From contig OY762808.1 in assembly GCA_963666385.1 (NCBI GenBank), forward strand, positions 1,674,001-1,738,000: DNA of 64,000 bases, given 5' to 3'. The translations under genes were made by a program, and so were the position numbers. The notes under the pieces are model-generated. The model made no database searches. It had not been told where the DNA came from and saw nothing but the letters and a program-made list of their open reading frames with translations. Positions 43,662 through 51,573 of this stretch are shown piece by piece. Positions within the stretch are counted from its first letter, which is position 1. The number at the start of each line of letters is the position of its first letter. Origin of the DNA: Bact-08 sp028707695. Lineage in GTDB: Bacteria; Bacteroidota; Bacteroidia; Bacteroidales; UBA932.

Positions 43662-46600
43662 TTATCTTCTCATCTCTAAAAATATGTTGTAGGCCTGCTC
43701 TACAGATTTAACATTCTCTACTGTAATGTACAGTTTCTCCTTTTGCTCTTTCAACCTGAAGCGTTTATGTTGTTGCTGGAGGTATTTGAGTATGGATGAG
43801 AATTTCGCAGAACTATAGTAAGTAGATAACTGGTTGCTTACAAACCAAGCTATAAGAACTCCGTTTTTGATAAAGATCTTTTCAAACCCAAGTTCAATGG
43901 CTAGCCAGCGCAACCTTACAATATAGGTGAGCTGAACGGTTTCTGCAGGCATTGGACCAAACCTGTCTTGTATGCTGGCAATGAACTTGTCCAGCTCTTT
44001 TGAATCTTTGATTGCATCCAACTCTTTGTAAAGCCTTATTTTCTCTGCAGTCATGGAGACATAACTGTCCGGAATCAATATTTCCAGGTCTGTATCTATT
44101 GTGCAGTCGCTCAAGTATTCCACCTCTTTTCCCTCTTTTTCGTCTGCCCTGTTCATGCCCCTCTCTTCCCTTATCTCTGCAAAAGCCTCTCCCAATATAC
44201 GCTGGTAGGTTTCAAAACCCATGTCGGCAACAAAGCCACTCTGCTCTGCACCCAAAAGGTTGCCTGCCCCCCTTATGTCAAGGTCTTGCATAGCAATATT
44301 GAAACCACTTCCCAAATCGGAAAAAGTCTCGATTGCCCTTATCCTGCGGCGGGCATCCTCCTGGAGCGATATCATTGAAGGAACTACCAAATAACAAAAA
44401 GCCTTTATATTGGAACGCCCTACCCTGCCCCTGAGCTGGTGAAGGTCGCTCAAACCAAAATTTTGAGCCTGGTTTATTATTATGGTGTTTGCGTTGGGTA
44501 TATCTATTCCGTTTTCTACAATTGTTGTGGCCAGCATAAGGTCGTAATCTCCCATCATGAAATCCAGTACTGTTTTTTCCAAAGCAGAGGGTTCCATCTG
44601 GCCATGCCCTATACATGTTTTCACATTTGGACAGAGCCTGCGGATTATATCTTCTACGGAACGGATATCCTCTACCCTGTTGTGGACAAAAAAGACCTGC
44701 CCTCCCCTCTCTACTTCGTAATTGATAGCATCCCGTATGATCTCTTCGTTAAAATCTATAACCTCTGTCTGTACAGGCAACCTGTTTGGAGGAGGTGTGT
44801 TGATAATTGAAAGGTCCCTGGCCCCTAGCAACGAAAATTGGAGGGTCCTTGGAATAGGTGTGGCAGAGAGTGTAAGAGTGTCTACATTGAGTTTGAGATG
44901 CCTGAGACGCTCTTTTGCTGCAACTCCGAATTTCTGCTCTTCGTCAATTATTAGCAAGCCAAGGTCTTTGAAATGAATCTCTTTGTTCAGGAGCCTGTGG
45001 GTACCTATGATTATGTCAATCCTCCCACTTTTAATATCTTCTGTAATGACTTTTATCTCTTTGCTGGTTTTTAGCCTGCTCAGGTAAGAGATATTGCAAG
45101 GGAACTCCTTCAAACGGGATGTGAAAGTCTTGTAATGTTGCAATGCAAGTATAGTTGTAGGCACCAGTACAGCCACCTGTTTGCTGTCGGCAACTGCCTT
45201 GAATGCCGCCCTTATGGCAATCTCTGTCTTGCCAAACCCAACATCGCCGCATATCAACCTGTCCATAGGGTACTCTTTTTCCATATCCTCTTTGATTGCC
45301 TCTGTGGCTTTGAGTTGGTCGGGAGTATCTTCGTAGATGAAGGACGACTCAAGCTCCTTTTGCATGAATGAGTCTGCACTGAACGAAAAGCCTTTTGACT
45401 CTTTCCTTTTGGAATAAAGTTCTATCAGTTCATTTGCTATATCCTTTACTTTGGATTTTGCAGAGTTTTTAAGTTTCTGCCAGGTTCCTGTTCCAAGTTT
45501 GTACACCCGTGGTGGTTGTGCATCTTTTGATTTGTAGCGTGAAATACGGTGCAGCCCGTGTATGGAGACAAAAATGACATCGCCATCTTTGTAAATAAGC
45601 TTTACTGCCTCTTGTTGCCTTCCGTTTACATTCGTCTTTACCAATCCTCCGAATTGCCCCACCCCATGGTCGGTATGGACTATGTAATCACCTATTTCAT
45701 AGGAATTGAGCTCATTGATTGTGAGTCTTTCACTTTTCTCTACACTCCTTTGGGGTTTTACCTTCCTGTATCTTTCAAATATCTGGTGGTCTGTATAGAG
45801 GCATATTTTTGCATTTTGGTCTATGAAACCTTCGTGTATGGAAATTTTTTCTGCATCAAAACGAGTGTCCCCTACCCCTTCCAATGAAGAGAATATAGAT
45901 CTGATACGTTCTATCTGTACTTGGTTCTCACTCAATATAGAGACATCGTAACCGTCGGATATTTTTTGAGAAATATCCCTTGCCAACAGCTCGAAGTTCT
46001 TATTGAAAACCGGCTGTGGAACCGTATGGAACAATATCCTCTCTTTATTGTCGAACTCCCTTGTAACAGGAGCAAACAAGAAAGTACAATGGTTGCCGGC
46101 AATGCTTTGGAAATCCTCTTCTTTGAGCCCGTTACCTATCAACCCTATTTGCCCTTTGAAATATTCGTAATCTGTTATCCACAATGTGGAGTTCCCTCCT
46201 GCATAATCAAAGATGTTCTCTGTTTGCACCTCCTCCTCTTTGTATATATCTGGGAAAATCTCTATTTGCTGTACCTCTTCCAGCGATCGTTGGGTATCAA
46301 TGTCAAAAACCTTGATCCTCTCCACGGTATCTCCAAAAAACTCGATCCTCCATGGACGGTTGTCCGAAAAAGAAAAAAGATCTATGATACCTCCCCTGAG
46401 TGCAAATTGTCCCGGCTCCGAAACAAAATCTACCCTTTCAAAGGAATATTCAAACAAGGTCTCCTTAATAAAGTCATGAGAAAGGGAATCTCCGGTGGAA
46501 ATCTTCAAAATAGAGGAATCCAAAGATTTCTTGTCTATCACAAGTTCAGAAAAAGAATGTGGATAACCAACCAGTACAATGTTTTCGAAAGGAGAAGAGC

Positions 46601-46949
46601 CTTCCGAAAAATTCTTGACAGCATTTATGGCTGCCGTCCTTTGCACCTGGTGGGATGAATCTTTTGTTGCATTGCGCAAAGAGTGGTTTTTGGAAGAGGG
46701 AAAGAAAAATACCCTTTCTGTATCTATCAGTTTATATAGGTCTCCTGTACAATAAACAGCATCTTCCCTGTTGTTCAACAACACAAAGTGTATTCCCTTG
46801 GAACACGCAGCAGAAATTGCAAAAGCCTTTGCCGAAGAGTAGAGACCCTCCAGTATTATTGTATCTTTGTGTTTTATTTTTGCCTTCTCAACAAGCTTGT
46901 TAACAGCCTCTTGTCTATTGAAGCGCTCTTCTGAAATAGTGTAAGCCAT
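43662..46949 (-). CDS. mfd: Transcription-repair coupling factor
   Basis: 1095 aa. UvrB-like N-terminal modules come first (ILEGLYSSAKAF; REYFxxSPGQFALRGGIIDLFSF-type region). The RNA-polymerase-interacting domain follows (YEIGDYIVHTDHGVGQFGG, about 415-435). The RecG-like helicase comes next: GDVGFGKTEIAIRAAF (Walker A), IIGTHRLLNKEI, LLIIDEEQKFGV (DEEQ), TLSATPIPRTLQFSLLGARDLSIINTPPP, then LATTIVENGIDIPNANTIII and QLRGRVGRSNIKAFCYL. The C-terminal TRCF domain closes it. Removes RNA polymerase stalled at lesions. First gene of the cluster, divergent from ruvB. Confidence 0.98.
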   Translation of the reverse strand: MAYTISEERFNRQEAVNKLVEKAKIKHKDTIILEGLYSSAKAFAISAACSKGIHFVLLNNREDAVYCTGDLYKLIDTERVFFFPSSKNHSLRNATKDSSHQVQRTAAINAVKNFSEGSSPFENIVLVGYPHSFSELVIDKKSLDSSILKISTGDSLSHDFIKETLFEYSFERVDFVSEPGQFALRGGIIDLFSFSDNRPWRIEFFGDTVERIKVFDIDTQRSLEEVQQIEIFPDIYKEEEVQTENIFDYAGGNSTLWITDYEYFKGQIGLIGNGLKEEDFQSIAGNHCTFLFAPVTREFDNKERILFHTVPQPVFNKNFELLARDISQKISDGYDVSILSENQVQIERIRSIFSSLEGVGDTRFDAEKISIHEGFIDQNAKICLYTDHQIFERYRKVKPQRSVEKSERLTINELNSYEIGDYIVHTDHGVGQFGGLVKTNVNGRQQEAVKLIYKDGDVIFVSIHGLHRISRYKSKDAQPPRVYKLGTGTWQKLKNSAKSKVKDIANELIELYSKRKESKGFSFSADSFMQKELESSFIYEDTPDQLKATEAIKEDMEKEYPMDRLICGDVGFGKTEIAIRAAFKAVADSKQVAVLVPTTILALQHYKTFTSRLKEFPCNISYLSRLKTSKEIKVITEDIKSGRIDIIIGTHRLLNKEIHFKDLGLLIIDEEQKFGVAAKERLRHLKLNVDTLTLSATPIPRTLQFSLLGARDLSIINTPPPNRLPVQTEVIDFNEEIIRDAINYEVERGGQVFFVHNRVEDIRSVEDIIRRLCPNVKTCIGHGQMEPSALEKTVLDFMMGDYDLMLATTIVENGIDIPNANTIIINQAQNFGLSDLHQLRGRVGRSNIKAFCYLVVPSMISLQEDARRRIRAIETFSDLGSGFNIAMQDLDIRGAGNLLGAEQSGFVADMGFETYQRILGEAFAEIREERGMNRADEKEGKEVEYLSDCTIDTDLEILIPDSYVSMTAEKIRLYKELDAIKDSKELDKFIASIQDRFGPMPAETVQLTYIVRLRWLAIELGFEKIFIKNGVLIAWFVSNQLSTYYSSAKFSSILKYLQQQHKRFRLKEQKEKLYITVENVKSVEQAYNIFLEMRR

Positions 46950-46959
46950 ATTGCGTTTG

Positions 46960-46967
46960 CAAAGATA
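46960..46967 (-). promoter_or_regulatory. -7 box TATCTTTG of mfd
   Basis: On the minus strand TATCTTTG (TAnnTTTG) ends 10 nt before the mfd ATG. No -33 match. Confidence 0.4.
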
Positions 46968-47328
46968 GTTTATTAACCATTCTTTGTTTATAATTATTGA
47001 TAAATATTTTTTTAAATCAGCAGGTTTTTATTATATGGGAAAGAAAAGATTTTATCAAAATTTAGAAAGGACAATTTATGCCTGAGATATCCTCTTTTTA
47101 TAAACACATATCCATTGTTCAAATCGTATGCAATGCATATTCCTAATTTTGTTGAAAAACTTATAATAAAAAATAGATAATATTATAAATCAAATAATTA
47201 TTATTGGACATAATGGTTAATAACATTGTAAATAACTTTCAAAAGTTGTTAATTCATGTTGATATCATTAGTTATCAACATATCAACAAGCTATTATTAA
47301 AACTAAAAAATATATAAAAAATTAAAGA

Positions 47329-47336
47329 TATATTTG
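47329..47336 (+). promoter_or_regulatory. -7 box TATATTTG of ruvB
   Basis: TATATTTG ends 24 nt before the ruvB ATG at 47361, at a spacing normal for a short leader. No obvious -33. Confidence 0.45.
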
Positions 47337-47360
47337 TAAAGATAAAAACTGTTCATATCT

Positions 47361-48380
47361 ATGGTTAATTTCGATCCAAGGCAAGAGAAGGATGTAAGGG
47401 ATAAAGATTTTGAAGGGCAGATCCGTCCAAGGGATTTTTCTCAGTTTTCCGGGCAAGACAAAATTATTGAAAATCTCAAGATATTTGTACAGGCTGCAAA
47501 AATGAGAGGCGAAGCTTTGGACCATGTGCTTTTGCATGGCCCTCCTGGTTTGGGTAAAACCACTCTGGCCCATATAGTTGCAAATGAACTTGAAGTAGAT
47601 TTGAAAATAACTTCGGGTCCTGTTTTGGACAAGCCGGGTGATTTGGCGGGTTTGCTTACCGGATTGGAAAAGGGTGATGTGCTTTTCATTGACGAAATCC
47701 ACCGGCTCTCTCCTGTTGTAGAAGAGTACCTCTATTCTGCAATGGAAGATTTTTCAATTGATATAATGATAGACAAGGGGCCTGGTGCCCGTTCTGTCCA
47801 GATATCCCTTAATCCGTTTACTTTAGTAGGTGCCACAACCCGTAGCGGTCTTTTGACCTCACCTCTTAGGGCAAGGTTTGGTATTCAGTCTCATTTGGAA
47901 TATTACGATTCCTCTGTTTTACTGGGTATTATAAAAAGAAGTGCCGGAATACTAGGTATTCCCATTGAGGATGATGCTGCTTTGGAAATATCCAGACGCA
48001 GCAGGGGGACTCCACGTATAGCAAATGCCCTGCTCAGGAGGGTGAGGGATTTTGCACAAGTCAAGGGTACAGGTATTATAGATGACAAAATAACACTTTA
48101 CGCGCTGGATGCCCTGAACATAGATAAAAGAGGGTTGGATTCAATGGATAACAAGATTTTGTCTACAATAATCCAGAAGTTCAAGGGTGGTCCTGTTGGA
48201 GTTGCAACAATTGCAACTGCTGTAAGTGAAGATATTGGTACCATAGAAGAGGTTTATGAACCTTTTCTTATCAAAGAGGGTTTTATCCAGAGGACTCCTC
48301 GTGGAAGGGAGGTTACTGATTTGGCATATAAACATTTAGGTTTGTCCAAGGAGATTATTGCAGGTCCTTCTTTGTTTTGA
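47361..48380 (+). CDS. ruvB: Holliday junction branch-migration helicase RuvB
   Basis: 339 aa, the usual length. Motifs: RPRDFSQFSGQDKIIENLKIF, Walker A HGPPGLGKTTLAHI, Walker B ELHLFIDEIHRLSPVVEEYLY-type block (here VLFIDEIHRLSPVVEEYLY), arginine-finger sensor TRSGLLTSPLRARFG, and the winged helix SRGTPRIANALLRRVRDFAQ/RTPRGREVTDLA. Motor of the RuvAB complex. 34 nt before the Ntn-hydrolase gene. Confidence 0.98.
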   Translation: MVNFDPRQEKDVRDKDFEGQIRPRDFSQFSGQDKIIENLKIFVQAAKMRGEALDHVLLHGPPGLGKTTLAHIVANELEVDLKITSGPVLDKPGDLAGLLTGLEKGDVLFIDEIHRLSPVVEEYLYSAMEDFSIDIMIDKGPGARSVQISLNPFTLVGATTRSGLLTSPLRARFGIQSHLEYYDSSVLLGIIKRSAGILGIPIEDDAALEISRRSRGTPRIANALLRRVRDFAQVKGTGIIDDKITLYALDALNIDKRGLDSMDNKILSTIIQKFKGGPVGVATIATAVSEDIGTIEEVYEPFLIKEGFIQRTPRGREVTDLAYKHLGLSKEIIAGPSLF

Positions 48381-48414
48381 TAGTGATTTATGTTTTTAAA
48401 ATTTTGATATTGAG

Positions 48415-49638
48415 ATGAAAAAATTGATTATTGGTTTTACATTGATGGTTTCTTTACTATTGTCCGTTATGGATGCTGTTGCATGCACCTCTGCAATTTT
48501 CACCGGAAAGGTAACAGCAGACGGACGTCCTGTTTTATGGAAGCATCGTGATACTGGTGAAGATAACAACAGGGTACAATTTTTCAAAGGAGTTAAATAT
48601 AATTTCCTGGGACTTGTCAATAGCCCCGATAAAGGCGGTGTTGTTTGGATTGGTACAAATGAAACCGGTTTTTCAATAATGAACACTGCATCTTACAACC
48701 TCAAAGACGACGATGTAAAAGAGATGGACATGGAGGGTGAGTTGATGTACAAAGCCCTTGCTGTGTGCAGTTCACTTGAAGATTTCGAGGAGTTCCTCAA
48801 CAACCTGCCCCGCCCTATGAGGGTAGAGGCCAATTTTGGTGTGATAGATGCCATGGGGGGGGCTGCTTATTACGAAACAAACAACACGAAATTCGTGAAG
48901 GTAGATGCCAATGATCCTGCAATTGCCCCACAGGGTTATTTGGTTTACACTAATTTTTCTTATACAGGCCGTTTCAATGAAGGTATGGGTTATATACGGC
49001 AACAAAATGCCCTTGATATTATTTCCGGCGAATCTATGTTTTCACAAATTACCCCGCGTTGGATATTCAATAAGCTTTCACGTTCCTATTACCACTCTTT
49101 CATGGGTACCGACCTTACATCCCCGGAAAGCTCCCCCGAAAGGTTCACAGGCTGGGTCCTGGATCAGGATTATATTCCACGTAAGTCCTCCACTGCTTCG
49201 GTTGCAATACATGGTGTAAAACCAGGAGAAAATCCCGAAATGACTACAATGTGGACAGTTTTGGGTTATCCGCCTGCAGGGATAGCAGTACCAATGTGGG
49301 TAAAGGCCGGGGAAAACCAGCCCTCTGTAATGGTAAAAAGCGACAGGAGTGATAACGCCCCGGCTTGTGACCAGGCCCTTGCCCTGAAATACAAAACATT
49401 TTCCAACAAGAGAGGAAGTGGTCAGAGATATATGAATTTCAATCTTATATACAACAGCAACCGTACCGGGTACATGCAGGAGCTGGCTCCGGCAGAGAAT
49501 TACATAGAGACCCTGTTCAAAGAGCCAATAGAGCGTTGGCGCAGGGATGGACTTGACGTAAACGAGCTTGTGCAGTATTACAACGATGCCAATGACGCTG
49601 TTATTGGTGCATACCTCTCCCTTACAGCAGGAAGATAA
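48415..49638 (+). CDS. Exported Ntn-hydrolase (C45/choloylglycine-hydrolase-like)
   Basis: 407 aa. The signal peptide ends AVA and the next residue is Cys24 (CTSAIFTGKVTADGRPVLWKHRD), the N-terminal nucleophile of this fold, so signal peptidase cleavage after Ala23 would expose it directly. The family Arg/Asp (RDTGED) and WIGTNETGFSIMNTASYN also fit. Such enzymes hydrolyse linear amide bonds (acylated amino acids, conjugated bile acids, penicillin V); the substrate is not decided by the sequence. Follows ruvB at 34 nt but is probably unrelated in function. Confidence 0.85.
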   Translation: MKKLIIGFTLMVSLLLSVMDAVACTSAIFTGKVTADGRPVLWKHRDTGEDNNRVQFFKGVKYNFLGLVNSPDKGGVVWIGTNETGFSIMNTASYNLKDDDVKEMDMEGELMYKALAVCSSLEDFEEFLNNLPRPMRVEANFGVIDAMGGAAYYETNNTKFVKVDANDPAIAPQGYLVYTNFSYTGRFNEGMGYIRQQNALDIISGESMFSQITPRWIFNKLSRSYYHSFMGTDLTSPESSPERFTGWVLDQDYIPRKSSTASVAIHGVKPGENPEMTTMWTVLGYPPAGIAVPMWVKAGENQPSVMVKSDRSDNAPACDQALALKYKTFSNKRGSGQRYMNFNLIYNSNRTGYMQELAPAENYIETLFKEPIERWRRDGLDVNELVQYYNDANDAVIGAYLSLTAGR

Positions 49639-50021
49639 CTCTTCACTTACTTTTAATAAGAAGTTTTTTTGGTGGTCGTTTTAAGCGATGCATTTTCGTT
49701 CGACATGTTGGATATTGTTCCCAGTGCAACCTATACGTTAGATAAAGATATATGGGTTGGAGGCTTATAGTATCCATCGTCTTAGATGGCAATAGAGTAT
49801 TTCTCAAATTTTAAAACTGAACTTCATAATCATGCACCTTTGGGGTGCTACGTGAATGCTGTCATGACTCATTTGTGGGTTGCGATATGTTCCTATCCCA
49901 ACTTTTGCTATAACCACCATATATTTGTGCCTTAAACGAATATAAGAGAATTTTTATTGGACAATGTATTATTGTAAAGATAACATTATATTTGTTTGAT
50001 TTACATTAAAAATTAAATATA
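49639..50021. other. 383-bp intergenic region with two small hairpins
   Basis: No gene is seen. Two perfect 5-bp hairpins, CCATC/GATGG (49774-49778 with 49885-type partner at 49785-49789) and GCACC/GGTGC (49834-49838 with 49844-49848), lie in less AT-rich DNA. The last 100 bases hold a -7 box for the next gene. The look is that of a degenerate Bacteroidota intergenic repeat, which I could not test. Confidence 0.4.
49987..49994 (+). promoter_or_regulatory. -7 box TATATTTG of the 50022 lipoprotein gene
   Basis: TATATTTG ends 27 nt before ATG 50022. No -33 TTTG at 19-21 nt. Confidence 0.4.
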
Positions 50022-51065
50022 ATGAAAAGACTATTATTTCATTTAACAATTTTACTGCTGTTTCAATCATGCAACCAAATGGAATACTCTGTTATAGGAA
50101 TGGGTTTCACTGATACTTGCAGAACAAAATTGATGGACACTCTTCCAATAATTTTGGAGGATTATGGATTTTCATTATTTCATACGAAATATGGCTATAT
50201 AGCAGGAAAAGAAGAAGATAATAATTATATCCAATTATGGGATTACAATACAGGTAAAAAGTTATTTAGGTTTGGCTCTATTGGCAGAGGCCCAAATGAG
50301 TTTTTAATGCCATTTTGTACAGATTATAATTATGATAATAATTGTTTGTACATCATGGATATTATTACTGATAAAATGAATAAATACCATTTAACTAAAG
50401 ATACCATTGAATTTGTACGAGCTTTTGATACACCTCCCATGACAGGTGGTTCATTAATTAAATTCATTAACGATAGCTCTTTTGTGTTCATCAAAAATGA
50501 CGGAGGCTGTCCTAAGGTTGTTCTTTACAATATCGACCAAGGAATTATTTCAGAACACGAAGACAATATATTGAATGAGAAAAATTTTAAAAATATTGGT
50601 TCGATATACCAATCTTCAATATATACATCACCATACGAAAATAAGGTTGTTCTTAAATGTTCATATCTTAATTCTGTATCATGCTATTCTACTAAAAACA
50701 ACAAGCTTAAACTTGAATGGCGTAAATTTCTGTCAGAACCTGTTTATGGCTTCCAAAAAAATGAGCTAATAATCAATCACGAAAAATCAGCAAATGGATT
50801 GCTCAAAGATTGTATTGTCACAAAAAGTTTCATTTTTCTATTGGTATATGATACAAAAGCAGATAATCCTATGGTTGAAGATTTTGAAAACCAGTTATAC
50901 AAATTGAAATATTCATATGTTGTAAAAATGAATTTTGAAGGTGATATTTTAGGTACATATAAAATTAATTGTGTACCATTATACATGGCCGAAACCAATA
51001 ACGACAATGTGTTATCTTTTTTAATCAATCATCCTGATTATAATATACTAACAATTCAACTATAA
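50022..51065 (+). CDS. Six-bladed beta-propeller lipoprotein (TolB-like)
   Basis: 347 aa, lipobox Cys17 (LLLFQSC). The blade motif is plain: YIQLWDYNTGKKLFRFGSIGRGPNEFLMPF, then DNNCLYIMDIITDKMNKYHL. It is closer to the TolB-like Bacteroidales family (PF15869-type) than to the 13.6-19.1 kb members, since it lacks their ISEIA and GGPxxWP blocks. The gene is strongly AT-rich. A degraded thioredoxin-like gene starts 1 nt after its stop codon. Function unknown; likely outer-membrane-anchored. Confidence 0.8.
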   Translation: MKRLLFHLTILLLFQSCNQMEYSVIGMGFTDTCRTKLMDTLPIILEDYGFSLFHTKYGYIAGKEEDNNYIQLWDYNTGKKLFRFGSIGRGPNEFLMPFCTDYNYDNNCLYIMDIITDKMNKYHLTKDTIEFVRAFDTPPMTGGSLIKFINDSSFVFIKNDGGCPKVVLYNIDQGIISEHEDNILNEKNFKNIGSIYQSSIYTSPYENKVVLKCSYLNSVSCYSTKNNKLKLEWRKFLSEPVYGFQKNELIINHEKSANGLLKDCIVTKSFIFLLVYDTKADNPMVEDFENQLYKLKYSYVVKMNFEGDILGTYKINCVPLYMAETNNDNVLSFLINHPDYNILTIQL

Positions 51066-51066
51066 T

Positions 51067-51446
51067 ATGTTGTTAAATTACACTCCTAATATTATTTATT
51101 TGATGCTGATTGTTCGTCTTGCTTTGAGAAGCTTATTCTTTGGGATAGAGTAATAGAATCAATCGGAAACACTTCTGTTAAAGATTGTATATGTTTTATA
51201 ATATCAACGACTAATGTATACAAATTTGAGTATTACTACGAAAAGGCTGGATTAAAATTAAAATACTACCTTGATTCTGAAAATAAATATTGTAACCTTA
51301 ATAACATAATTGATCCAAGACTACATACATTGATGATTGACAGTACAAAAAAAATCAAAATTATTGGAGATCCTCACATTAATAAGAAAAAACTAAGGAA
51401 CTACATTGAATTATTAACTTTAGAAAGCGTTAAGGAAAAATCGTAA
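51067..51446 (+). pseudogene. Frameshifted thioredoxin-like (redoxin) gene
   Basis: From 51090 to 51446 one frame encodes about 118 residues with no start codon: a CxxC near the beginning (FDADCSSCFEKLILWDRVI), then DPRLHTLMIDSTKKIKIIGDP. The latter is the ending of the short redoxin-like proteins that accompany propeller lipoproteins (usually ...FLLDKNNKVVAIGNP). The only upstream ATG (51067, 1 nt after the propeller stop) opens another frame, MLLNYTPNIIYL, whose sense fits the residues expected before FDADC. So a single-base slip at the T-rich run near 51092-51101 separates start and body. The signal-peptide part of homologues is missing as well. Confidence 0.6.
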
Positions 51447-51520
51447 AACAAATATTTACAGAAATGTACAAAAAGGACCACTAAATTTGACAGAAAAGCA
51501 TGTAAATAGAATGAAATATA

Positions 51521-51557
51521 AAAAAGGGTGACTATAATTTTAGTCTCCCTTTTTTTT
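51521..51557. terminator. Bidirectional terminator between the redoxin relic and the hexosaminidase gene
   Basis: Arms AAAAAGGGTGACTA (51521-51534) and TAGTCTCCCTTTTT (51541-51554) pair with one T-T mismatch and a 6-nt loop. T-rich on the right, A-rich on the left, so it works for both converging genes. Confidence 0.75.
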
Positions 51558-51573
51558 ATTTGATATTTATGGT

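Larger units (their letters stand above)
46950..47360. other. AT-rich gene-free gap mfd/ruvB, candidate replication origin
   Basis: 411 bp, roughly three quarters or more A+T, without a plausible gene. It contains TGTTGATA (47257-47264), TTATCAACA (47272-47280) and TATCAACA (47281-47288). The first two form an inverted repeat and the last two are direct repeats, one base from a DnaA box (TTATCCACA). More loosely related words (TTGATAAAT near 46998, TGTTGAAAAA near 47150) lie to the left. Genes on the left run mostly minus, on the right mostly plus. Could instead be only a double promoter region; no dnaA or dnaN is nearby. Confidence 0.4.

Noticed and set aside
45921..46658. 245-codon plus-strand frame opposite mfd
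   Set aside because: Antisense of the conserved mfd N-terminal region with no start signal or homology I can see.
46950..47360. CRISPR-like or tandem repeat array in the mfd-ruvB gap
   Set aside because: The repeated 8-9 base words are too short and irregular, without spacers of equal length; there are no cas genes in the window.
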